Part shown: positions 1 through 7,624 of the stretch, in pieces
Layout of the letters: the number at the start of each line of letters is the position of its first letter
How positions within the stretch are numbered: position 1 is the first letter of the stretch
Translations under genes and position numbers: made by a program
Notes under the pieces: model-generated
Seen by the model: only the letters and a program-made list of their open reading frames with translations
Database searches by the model: none
Told to the model about the DNA's origin: nothing
Assembly (NCBI GenBank): GCA_009773475.1
Contig: WSXV01000001.1
Location: 1-64,000, forward strand
Reading direction: 5' to 3'
Origin: Desulfobulbaceae bacterium
GTDB taxonomy: Bacteria > Desulfobacterota > Desulfobulbia > Desulfobulbales > Desulfocapsaceae
DNA length: 64,000 nt

Positions 1-281
1 GTACCGGACCGTATCCCATATCTAATCGCGAATGTTTGCCGTTTCGAACAGGTATTCGTTCAACCAGGCCGTCTTAACTGTTGCCTTAAAATTGGTTCGG
101 ACCCATCCGGGCACCTTACATGCCTATACCCTCTCAATCAGTCCATTGCGGACTCCCGTCTGACAATTTCCCGGCCGGTATGCTTTCACCTTAATGACAG
201 ACAGATATTCCACCTTTTACTTTTTTTGCTCCCATTGACATTAGTCTTTGGACTACTCTCTGAGTCAGTTACTCCATTTCC
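1..281. repeat. Diverged direct repeat, left copy
   Basis: The first 32 bases recur exactly at 1803, and similarity continues with mismatches for roughly 250 bases (shared blocks such as cttaactgttgccttaaaattggttcg and ctgacaatttc). The left copy carries about 40 extra bases after position 32. I see no convincing open reading frame. The nature of the repeat is unknown; it may be the remnant of a mobile or structured element. The insertion sequence at 430-1736 lies between the two copies. The copy may extend beyond the left edge of the window. Confidence 0.6.
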
Positions 282-429
282 AATTCTCTTCTCCTTGTCT
301 GTATTGGTTAGCAATGGTTCGTTCTTAGATATTTCTTTGACATGTTATAAAGATCGTTTATCAAGAAACCCACACGCTGTTAGTAGGACATGACAACTCT
401 TTTTTCGTACCCTTGACTTAAGGTGAATT

Positions 430-1736
430 TCAGTAATGTCCGGTTAAGAAATTGCAGCCATGCCACCCAAATATTTTAGAAATAACATGTTTTTCTCTTG
501 ACAAATCAATGAGATAAAATCGCGATTTTTTCATAAGAACCTTATCATTCTAAGGAGTTATGAAAATGTCACGATTCGCGAATCCCGTAAAATACTCAGC
601 ACTATCATTTGCGCAACTGGGGCAGCCCCTCACCAAAATCTTGGGGATAACCCCGCAACTTGAATCCAGATGCAACCGGCCTCTGCAAGTGACATTTGAA
701 GATCAACTCAACGCTCTCATCTTCTTTCACCTGGAGGAGCACACCTCAGGCAGGCACCTTATTCAATCGCTGAAAGAGGATGATTTTGCCAGAACACATA
801 TTGCTCCGGAAAAAGGTATTGCCAAGAGTTCTTTTTCGAGGCCATGAATGCCAGAGGCCTCGAACAGTTTCTTTACGTTTTTGAGGAGTTACAAAAACAA
901 GCCGGAGATCTCTTGCCGCAAAGATTTCCTGAGCTTGGCCAACTGGTGGCAATTGACGGTTCCCTCATTGACGCCGTTCTTTCCATGGCCTGGGCCGATT
1001 ACCGAGGTGGAAGCAAGAAGGCAAAAACACACATCGGTTTTGACATCAATCGCGGTATCCCCCGGAAAATATTTCTGACTGATGGAAAAGGTCCGGAGCG
1101 GCCGTTTGTCTGTCAGATCCTGGAGCCTGGTGAAACAGGGATCCTTGACCGAGGATATCAGTCCCATAAAAACTTTGATCTTCTCCAGCAAGAGGGAAAA
1201 CATTTTGTCTGTCGCATCAAGGCTAACACCATACAGACCTGCCTTGAAAGTTATCCTGTATCAGCCGACAGCATCGTATTTTACGACGCCAAAGTCCTGC
1301 TCGGACAAAAAGGCGTTAATCAGACTAATGAATCTCTCCGTCTAGTTGGCTACCAGATCGGAGACAAACAGTTCTGGATTGCCACAGATCGCTTTGACCT
1401 GACTGCTGAGCAAATTGCCCTTGTCTACAAGCTCCGCTGGGATATTGAGAAGTTTTTCGCCTGGTGGAAGCGACATCTCAAAGTCTATCATCTTATCGCA
1501 AGAAGCCAGCATGGCCTGATGATCCAGATCCTGGCCGGACTCATCACTTATCTCCTTCTGGCTATTTATTGCCATGAACAACATGGTGAATCGGTCAGCA
1601 TTCATAGAGTTCGACAACTGCGCAACCAAATCCTCAATGAAAGCAGGATGACTGAATCACAAATACTTGAACAGAAACAACAACTCAATAAATCAACCAA
1701 AACATTGCATGCAAGTCCTTAACCGGACATTACTGA
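430..1736 (+). mobile_element. IS4-family insertion sequence with 19-bp terminal inverted repeats
   Basis: The element is bounded by a perfect 19-bp inverted repeat, TCAGTAATGTCCGGTTAAG at 430-448 and its reverse complement at 1718-1736. It encloses a single transposase locus. The right repeat overlaps the transposase stop codon, as is common in compact insertion sequences. I found no obvious target-site duplication in the immediate flanks, so the insertion may be old or the flanks rearranged. Confidence 0.85.
560..1722 (+). pseudogene. IS4-family DDE transposase, split by a -1 frameshift
   Basis: Two ORFs (560-847 and 844-1722) form one transposase of about 387 residues. The second carries the DDE signature: D in VAIDGS, D in ILDRGY, and the IS4 YREK motif Y-x2-R-x3-E-x6-K in YKLRWDIEKFFAWWK. 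The first ORF ends after KSSFSRP at a run of five T in tctttttcgag. One extra T would restore SSFFEAMNARG and join the frames. The ORFs overlap by four bases (ATGA), so re-initiation or slippage at the T run could still give some product; a simple one-base deletion is the plainest reading. The AT-rich leader has a Shine-Dalgarno-like aaggag before 560. Confidence 0.8.
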
Positions 1737-1802
1737 CTCCCATTGAAGACTCCTTTCTTGTGTATCACAAGTGAAATAAGAAGTGTGAAGCCCGGCACAA
1801 CT

Positions 1803-2040
1803 GTACCGGACCGTATCCCATATCTAATCGCGAACTTAACTGTTGCCTTAAAATTGGTTCGCCCCTTCCGGGCCTCGCATGCCTCTCCTCTCCCAATCAG
1901 TTCATTGCGGACATTCTGTCTGACAATTTCCTGGCCGGAATGTTTGCGCCACAATGGCAGACAGATACCCCATCTTTTGCCATTGTGGCCTCTGTTGGCA
2001 TTGGTCTATGGACGACCCTCTTGGTCCAATTGCACCCCGC
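1803..2040. repeat. Diverged direct repeat, right copy
   Basis: This is the second copy of the element at 1-281, starting gtaccggaccgtatcccata. It keeps the same order of conserved blocks but lacks about 40 bases near its start and differs at many positions. The ORFs the track shows here (1730-1954 minus, 1743-2057 plus) look non-coding and match the repeat rather than a known protein. Confidence 0.6.
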
Positions 2041-2586
2041 AGAAGTATGGTCAGTAACCGTCAATAATTGTTCTCAAAAGAATGTCGTTTGATAGATTCA
2101 GTTATGTGCGTTGTGCGTGTTGTGCATACTTAATCGAAATTTACTATATGTCAAATCAAAATTTTCTATGGTTATGGGGAGAATGAATTGGCTTTATAGT
2201 AGTAAAAAGGCTTTGCTGAAAATCTGTTGTTATAATTAGTTGTGTAACATCATCATGTTAGCCTAAGGAAAATGATTAAATGATTGATTTGGTTGAATGC
2301 TCTCAAGTTTCTTCCCGTCCAATCGATGGCCAGGAGGCTCTATGGAGAAAGCGCTATGGGAGTTTTTTGAGGATTCAGCAAGAGGTGGAGATAGATTCAC
2401 TCCGATAAACTGGGTAAGTGTCGTTCGGTTTTGATCACGCCAAAATTGGCGTTTTTTGTTGGGCACAGCTTTTTAAGAGACAGTAATGGAGGGCGGTGAT
2501 GGGGGTAGGCGTAAAGAGACTAGCCTCCGGAAAGCAGAGGGCTTCCAGGAGGCTAGTGAAAATGTGGAGAGGGTTGGGGGGGAACC
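2041..2586. other. Intergenic region without a recognisable gene
   Basis: About 545 bases, AT-rich between roughly 2060 and 2270. The only ORF (2263-2466, minus) has no recognisable features. A strong hairpin near the right end is listed separately. Nothing else is supported. Confidence 0.5.
2519..2557 (-). terminator. Hairpin downstream of the glcD-glcF-dehydrogenase operon
   Basis: A perfect ten-base stem, ACTAGCCTCC with GGAGGCTAGT, is extended by GGAA/TTCC. It lies 30 bases beyond the stop of the minus-strand dehydrogenase gene. The following minus-strand bases (ctcttta) give only a weak U tract, so it may be a weak terminator or an mRNA-stabilising hairpin. Confidence 0.5.
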
Positions 2587-3441
2587 TTACTGGCGTTTAA
2601 ACAGTTTGTAGATTGAGGAGAAATCCAGGGACTCCATGCCCTCCGCCATGGTGCGGGCAAAGAGCTCTTTGGTCACGGCGCCGGTGAATAAGGGCTGCTG
2701 CTGTTCGTAGGCCAGATCCTGAAGGCAGTGCAGGTCCTTGTAGATCAGGCTGTTGGAAAAATGGGGAGAAAAATCTTCGGTCAGGAGTTTGTTCTTCTTG
2801 GCGTTGAGGACCAGGGACTGGCCTCCGCCGACATTGAGGATATCAATGACCATGGCCTTGTCAATGCCGACGTTTTCGCCAAAGGCAATGGTTTCGGCCA
2901 GGGTTGCCATGATGGTTGCCAGGGCGAGGTTGTTGATCAGTTTCATCTTGGTTGCCAGTCCCGGCGCTTCCAGATGGAAAAGCTGTTTGCCGATTTGGGC
3001 CAATACCGGTTCGGCCCTGGTGAAGCCCTCTTTTTTGCCGCTGATCAGCACGGTCAAGGCTCCTTGGGTCGCGGGCACGACACTGCCAAGCACTGGAGCC
3101 TCCAGGTAGATTGCCCCTGCCTGGGCACAGAGCTCATGGAAGGCGAGCACATCACGGAAATGGTTGGTGGTGTGGTCGATAATAATCTTGCCCTGCAGGT
3201 CGGTACTCAACAGGCCGTTTTCCTGGGTAAAAACGGTGTGTACCGCAGGGCTGTCAAAGAGGCAGAGATTAATAATTTCCGCCTCTTTTGCCACCTCTGC
3301 CGGGGACGCGGCAATGGAGGCCTTCAACCCTGCTGTCTTTCCTGCCGATCTGTTCCAGACCGTGAGGGTATGCTCGCAGTCAATGAGTCTGCCGGCAATG
3401 GCCTTGCCAAGATGACCGAGCCCTATAAATCCAATGTCCAT
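2587..3441 (-). CDS. NAD(P)-dependent 3-hydroxyisobutyrate/6-phosphogluconate dehydrogenase-like oxidoreductase
   Basis: The 284-residue protein starts with a dinucleotide-binding motif, GFIGLGHLG, and continues with a Rossmann domain to about residue 160. An all-helical C-terminal domain follows and contains KMKLINNLALA, whose lysine matches the family catalytic lysine. This is the beta-hydroxyacid dehydrogenase family, which interconverts 3-hydroxy acids and semialdehydes or reduces glyoxylate-type substrates; the substrate cannot be read from sequence. It lies 39 bases after glcF in the same orientation and is probably the last gene of the lactate/glycolate dehydrogenase operon. That suggests handling of a small hydroxy- or oxo-acid such as tartronate semialdehyde, glyoxylate or succinate semialdehyde. 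Confidence 0.8.
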   Translation of the reverse strand: MDIGFIGLGHLGKAIAGRLIDCEHTLTVWNRSAGKTAGLKASIAASPAEVAKEAEIINLCLFDSPAVHTVFTQENGLLSTDLQGKIIIDHTTNHFRDVLAFHELCAQAGAIYLEAPVLGSVVPATQGALTVLISGKKEGFTRAEPVLAQIGKQLFHLEAPGLATKMKLINNLALATIMATLAETIAFGENVGIDKAMVIDILNVGGGQSLVLNAKKNKLLTEDFSPHFSNSLIYKDLHCLQDLAYEQQQPLFTGAVTKELFARTMAEGMESLDFSSIYKLFKRQ

Positions 3442-3480
3442 ACCTGCTCCTTTAGCTGTTCAATTTTTTGGGCTTTCTTA

Positions 3481-4836
3481 TCAGGCAGTGTCTTTCACGC
3501 CCTTTTCCTTTCGGTAGGATTCCGCCAGCAGGGAAATATAATGGACAACATCCTGCTCTGCTCCGCCGCGGTGGACATTATCGAGAAGCTGCATCATACA
3601 GGCCGGGCAGCCGACAGAAACCGTGTCCGCCTTGGTCCGGTTGATATCGTCTATCTTTTTGCGACCAATGATGGAGGAAGTTTCATAGTGCGACAGCACA
3701 TACGAGCCGCCGCTGCCGCAGCAGGCGTCGGGTGCCGACATCTCCTTGAAGGTGATGCCGGGAATGGACTTGAGAATCTCGCGCGGTTCAACAAAGACCT
3801 TCATTGATTTTTTGAGATGACAGGAGTCGTGATAGGTCACCACCCGCTCCACCCGGCCCTTGGGTTGCCGCAGGGTGATCACCCGGGTGAGAAAGGTCGA
3901 GATGTCATAGGTCCGTTTCGCCCAGTATTCGGCCCTGGGAGCGTAGACCGGATCCGCTGCCAGAATATCGGTATAGTCGTGCTGCCAGGCCCCGCCGCAG
4001 GAACCGCAGCCGGTGATCAGATACTCACAGCCGGTTTTGTCGAAGGTGTCGATGTTGTTGCGGGCCAACGTCCGCACCGTCTCGATGTCGCCATGGACCA
4101 GAACCGGGACGCCGCAGCAGTTCTGGGCTTTGGGAATATGAATTTCGATGTTGTTGGCGGTGAGCACCTCGATCAGGTCCATGCCCGCATCGGGATAGAA
4201 GTAGTTGAGGGAGTCACCGGTGAAAAAGGCCACCTTCAGCCAGGCATTGTCGGCATTGACGACCTCGGGCACCCGCTCGCGCAGGGGGGTGATGTTGAGG
4301 CTCGGCATCTGGCGATCGGCATCGAACCCGATACCCCCACCCACAAGGGCAAAGGGAGAGCGGGGGGAGATCGCCTTGCCGCTTTTGTCACTCTTGAAGG
4401 CCAGGGATTGCATGGCCGCGCCGATACGCAGACCGGCATCGAAGAGTTTGGGGTGTTTCATGGTGGAGAAGATCATCTTTTTCAGCCAGGGCAGGCCGTT
4501 CTTTCGCACCAGGGCTGCCCGCAAGGCGACGATGATCCTGCCAAAATCCACCTTGGTGGGGCAACCGGTCATGCAGGACTTGCACACCAGGCAGTTGAAC
4601 AGCATGTCGTAAACCTGCGGATCGTCGAGTTCCAACTCCCCATTCAGCACTGCCTCGGCCACCGCAATTTTCGAGCGGGTGACCGAGGTTTCCAGTTTTT
4701 CGGCGCTGTACACCGGACATACGGACATACAGTTCCCGCACTTCATGCACTTGTCCAGTTCTTCACGGACAATGGCAAGGTCGTCATGGTAGGTTTTTCC
4801 GGTTGGAGCCACCTTGGTTTTTTCTATGGTTGTCAT
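3481..4836 (-). CDS. glcF: GlcF-type iron-sulfur subunit of D-lactate/glycolate dehydrogenase
   Basis: The 451-residue protein has two [4Fe-4S] ferredoxin motifs near the N-terminus (CMKCGNCMSVCP and CLVCKSCMTGCP). Two cysteine-rich CCG domains follow, with CCGVPV, GCGSCGG, YHDSCHLKKS, CCGSGGS and CPACMMQ. This is the layout of GlcF/GlpC-type subunits that take electrons from a partner flavoprotein and pass them towards the membrane pool or another carrier. It starts two bases after the stop of the FAD subunit gene, so the pair is translationally coupled. In Desulfovibrio a similar FAD and iron-sulfur pair lies beside lactate permease, pta and ackA, which favours D-lactate over glycolate here; that substrate assignment is inference. 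Confidence 0.85.
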   Translation of the reverse strand: MTTIEKTKVAPTGKTYHDDLAIVREELDKCMKCGNCMSVCPVYSAEKLETSVTRSKIAVAEAVLNGELELDDPQVYDMLFNCLVCKSCMTGCPTKVDFGRIIVALRAALVRKNGLPWLKKMIFSTMKHPKLFDAGLRIGAAMQSLAFKSDKSGKAISPRSPFALVGGGIGFDADRQMPSLNITPLRERVPEVVNADNAWLKVAFFTGDSLNYFYPDAGMDLIEVLTANNIEIHIPKAQNCCGVPVLVHGDIETVRTLARNNIDTFDKTGCEYLITGCGSCGGAWQHDYTDILAADPVYAPRAEYWAKRTYDISTFLTRVITLRQPKGRVERVVTYHDSCHLKKSMKVFVEPREILKSIPGITFKEMSAPDACCGSGGSYVLSHYETSSIIGRKKIDDINRTKADTVSVGCPACMMQLLDNVHRGGAEQDVVHYISLLAESYRKEKGVKDTA

Positions 4837-4838
4837 GA

Positions 4839-6233
4839 TCAGTTCTCCCGCACGGGGACCATTTTACCCGGATTGAGAATGTACTCGGGATCAAGGGATT
4901 CCTTGATGCTGCGCATCAGGTTGAGTCCACTCTGACCAAGTTCATCACCGAGATACTTCATCTTGGCCACTCCAATGCCATGTTCACCTGACAAGGTGCC
5001 GCCGAAACTTAAGGCCACTTTGAAGATTTCATCCACGGCCAGATGCACCCGATCGATCTCTTCCAGGTTGTGTTTATCACAGAGGATGGTGGGATGGAGA
5101 TTGCCGTCACCGGCATGACCGAAGGTGCCCAGGGTCAGGTTGTATTTTTTGCCGATGGCCTCGCAGGCAATCAGCATGTCGGTGATGCGTGAGCGAGGCA
5201 CCGTGGCGTCTTCAAGGACAACGGTGTTGTTAAGGGAGGCCAGAGCAGGCAGGGCGTTACGACGGGCAAGCCAGAGTTGGTCACGCTCCTGGTCGGTTTC
5301 AGCAGTCTTCAAGTCGCCGTTGTTGTCCTTGACCACCTGCATGACGGCCTCGGCCTCAGCGTGCACCAAATCCTCAGACATGCCGTCAACCTCGATCAGC
5401 AGGAGGGCCTCGGCGTGTACGGGCAGGCCGATATGAGCGAAATCCTCGACGGTGCGGATAGTCATCCGGTCCATGATCTCGAGGGTGGCCGGGATAACAT
5501 GGGCCGCAATAATGCCGGCCACGGCGTTACCCGCATCGGTGAGGGTTTTGAAAATACCCATCATGGTGCGGCGGTATTTGGGGGCCGGGATCAGTTTGGC
5601 GGTGAGCTCGGTAATGATGCCCAGGGTTCCCTCGGAGCCGACAAAGAGATTAGAGAAATCATAGGCGGTGACATTCTTCACGGTCTTGCCGCCGAAGCGC
5701 ACCTTCTCGCCATTGGCCAGCACCACCTCCATGCCCATGATGTAGTTTTTGGTGACTCCGTATTTGAGGCCGCGCAGACCGCCTGAGTTTTCTGCGGCCG
5801 AGCCGCCCATGGTGGCTGTGGCCACGGTGCCGGGATCGGGCGGATAGATCAGTCCATGGGGGGCAACGGCGGCATTGAGGGCGGCGATAATGACGCCTGG
5901 TTGAACCACAGCGGTGAGGTTGGCGGCGTCGACCTCAAGGATCTTGTCCATCTTCTGGAAGGAGAGGACGATGCCCTTTTTCAGGGGGACTGCGCCGCCG
6001 CTCAGGTTGGTGCCGGCTCCACGCGGATAGATGGGGATTTTATTGCGGCGGGCCAGGTTTATAATCTCCTGCACCATTTCGGCGCTGGTCGGAAATACCA
6101 CAATGTCTGGAGACTGTCGGGGCAGATCGGCGGTGGCATCGTAGCTGTAGGCCACCATATCGACCTTGCTGGTCAGTACATTATCTGCCCCTGCTAAAGT
6201 CTCGAGCTGTTCGATGATGATTTTGTCAAGCAT
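4839..6233 (-). CDS. glcD: GlcD-type FAD-binding D-lactate (or glycolate) dehydrogenase subunit
   Basis: The 464-residue flavoprotein belongs to the FAD-binding PCMH superfamily. The FAD domain (about residues 35-215) contains YPRGAGTNLSGGA and PPDPGTVATATMGG. The C-terminal domain ends with the typical FGHAGDGNLHP and LSGEHGIGVAK motifs of GlcD and D-lactate dehydrogenases. It oxidises a 2-hydroxy acid, most likely D-lactate to pyruvate, and works with the iron-sulfur subunit just downstream. The upstream region has a copy of the operator also found before lldP and lutC, so it should be under the same GntR-type regulator. The start at 6233 follows an aggaggac ribosome-binding site. Confidence 0.87.
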   Translation of the reverse strand: MLDKIIIEQLETLAGADNVLTSKVDMVAYSYDATADLPRQSPDIVVFPTSAEMVQEIINLARRNKIPIYPRGAGTNLSGGAVPLKKGIVLSFQKMDKILEVDAANLTAVVQPGVIIAALNAAVAPHGLIYPPDPGTVATATMGGSAAENSGGLRGLKYGVTKNYIMGMEVVLANGEKVRFGGKTVKNVTAYDFSNLFVGSEGTLGIITELTAKLIPAPKYRRTMMGIFKTLTDAGNAVAGIIAAHVIPATLEIMDRMTIRTVEDFAHIGLPVHAEALLLIEVDGMSEDLVHAEAEAVMQVVKDNNGDLKTAETDQERDQLWLARRNALPALASLNNTVVLEDATVPRSRITDMLIACEAIGKKYNLTLGTFGHAGDGNLHPTILCDKHNLEEIDRVHLAVDEIFKVALSFGGTLSGEHGIGVAKMKYLGDELGQSGLNLMRSIKESLDPEYILNPGKMVPVREN

Positions 6234-6321
6234 ACGACTGTCCTCCTCTGGATTATTAATGATGGGTTAGTCTGTGCGCCGCAATCACCTGAAGCCGGTT
6301 GCTTGTTCAGCGGCGGTATTG

Positions 6322-6333
6322 TTGTAATACCAA
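6322..6333 (-). promoter_or_regulatory. Putative GntR/LldR-type operator before glcD
   Basis: On the minus strand this reads TTGGTATTACAA. It differs by one base from TTGGTTTTACAA before lutC and closely matches TTGGTAATACCA between lldP and lutC. It also resembles the TTGGT-n-ACCA palindromes bound by the PdhR/LldR branch of FadR-type regulators. It lies about 90 bases upstream of glcD. The rest of the 6234-6597 interval is purine-rich and holds no recognisable gene. Confidence 0.6.
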
Positions 6334-6597
6334 TTATCACTTAGGAACTATTCTGTCAAATAAAAAAGACAGGGGGTCGCTCTCTTATTTCATTTCGTGG
6401 GGAAAAATGAGGTCTTTGAAATGCTCATACTGCTGGTAAAAAAACATTCAAATGAAACGAGCAATGAGATACAGGGAAATGGGGGCAAGCAATTGTGGGA
6501 AATGAAGGGGGATACGGCGGCAGAGCAGCGGAAGGCCTGTCCTGCGAAGGGAAAAAATGATTGCCGGAAAAAAACCGCAAAGGGGGGGATGAAAGGC

Positions 6598-7317
6598 TTA
6601 GGCAGGAATGCCGGCCACGTAAGCCAGACTCCGTTTTTCGGCAAAAGTGAGGTGCAGCATCATCGCCTCACGGGCGCCCTCGGCATCTTTGGCTCGAATG
6701 GCAGTGAGGATGGCTAAATGATGGTTGTAGAGCAGGCTGTGATCTTCGTGGGTATTGTACACCACCCTCCAGACACCGCGCTGAAATTCCTTCATCGCAT
6801 CAAAGATGGAATGCATCATGTGCATCCAGACAATATTGTGGGTGGCCCGGGCAATGGTAATGTGGAAGTTGGCGTCGAAGTCTTCGGGGGGGAGGTGTCC
6901 TGTCAGATTTTTATTCATGCTTGTAACGATGTCCTCAAGACGGCGCAGATCGTCGGGCAGGGCACGCTGGGCGGCATAATAGGCGGTCCAGGATTCCATG
7001 CATTTGCGGACTTCAATCACCTCCAGGGCTCGTTCCTGCTCGTTCCGGATCAGTTCGCTGAGCGAGTTGCCCTGATTGGGATCGACTAGGGAAAGCACTA
7101 CTGTGCCGCCGCCCTGATAGGACATGACCAAGCCGGCCGAGGACAGAATGTTCAGGGCCTCCCGAACCGAAGGACGCGAAACCCCGAACATCTGGGAGAG
7201 TTCCCTTTCCGGCGGCAATTTGTCGCCGGGGGTGAAATCACCCGCAAGAATCGACTCGCGGATCTGGTCAGCTATCTGGCTGGAAATTTTTTTGGGCTTG
7301 ATCGGCTGGAATTTCAT
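6598..7317 (-). CDS. GntR-family (FadR subfamily) transcriptional regulator of lactate metabolism
   Basis: The 239-residue protein has an N-terminal winged helix of the GntR type (IADQIRESILAGDFTPGDKLPPERELSQMFGVSRPSVREAL, shown in part as PPERELSQMFGVSRPSVREA). An all-helical FCD ligand domain follows, with the metal-binding histidine pattern FHITIARATHN and later HHLAIL. It resembles LldR/PdhR/GlcC regulators, which release DNA on binding lactate, pyruvate or glycolate. It lies between glcD and lldP. Four matching operator-like sites upstream of glcD, lldP and lutC point to it as the local regulator. The effector is inferred from context. A good Shine-Dalgarno (cacaggaag) supports the start. 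Confidence 0.85.
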   Translation of the reverse strand: MKFQPIKPKKISSQIADQIRESILAGDFTPGDKLPPERELSQMFGVSRPSVREALNILSSAGLVMSYQGGGTVVLSLVDPNQGNSLSELIRNEQERALEVIEVRKCMESWTAYYAAQRALPDDLRRLEDIVTSMNKNLTGHLPPEDFDANFHITIARATHNIVWMHMMHSIFDAMKEFQRGVWRVVYNTHEDHSLLYNHHLAILTAIRAKDAEGAREAMMLHLTFAEKRSLAYVAGIPA

Positions 7318-7514
7318 AATCTTCCTGTGAAAAATGAAAAATAATAATTATTGGGTCAGCTAAATAGCATAGAGTCTCTGAAAATGCAACGGGTTGTCCA
7401 GGGGGGGGCTTGGCGAGAAGAGATGGGTGAGCGACTTGTCAGGCTAACAATGTCGTTGATCACGCCCAGCAACTCTTAAAGAGGGCCAGCTCGGAAGTTA
7501 AAGAAAGAAAACTC

Positions 7515-7543
7515 CAGACGACCAGAAATGCTGGTCGCCCGGA
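7515..7543 (-). terminator. Rho-independent terminator downstream of lldP
   Basis: The stem ccagacgaccag/ctggtcgcccgg (two mismatches) is followed on the minus strand by the T-rich agttttctttcttt. It lies about 80 bases beyond the lldP stop, after another hairpin at 7561-7601. Confidence 0.65.
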
Positions 7544-7560
7544 GGTCGTTTCATCCTTTT

Positions 7561-7601
7561 CATTGGGCATCATCGGAGCGATTGCCTGATGATGCCCAAT
7601 G
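7561..7601 (-). terminator. Perfect 14-bp hairpin directly after lldP
   Basis: CATTGGGCATCATC pairs perfectly with GATGATGCCCAATG around a 13-base loop. On the minus strand it is followed by gaaaaggatg, so it has only a weak U tract. It may act together with the terminator at 7515-7543 or protect the 3' end of the transcript. Confidence 0.5.
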
Positions 7602-7624
7602 AAGGGCCGGGTGCAGGGGGAGGA

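Noticed and set aside
1730-2057. ORFs of 74 and 104 codons to the right of the insertion sequence, and a possible group II intron end
   Set aside because: They coincide with the diverged direct repeat, have no stable protein features, and I could not draw the domain V hairpin that a group II intron end would need.
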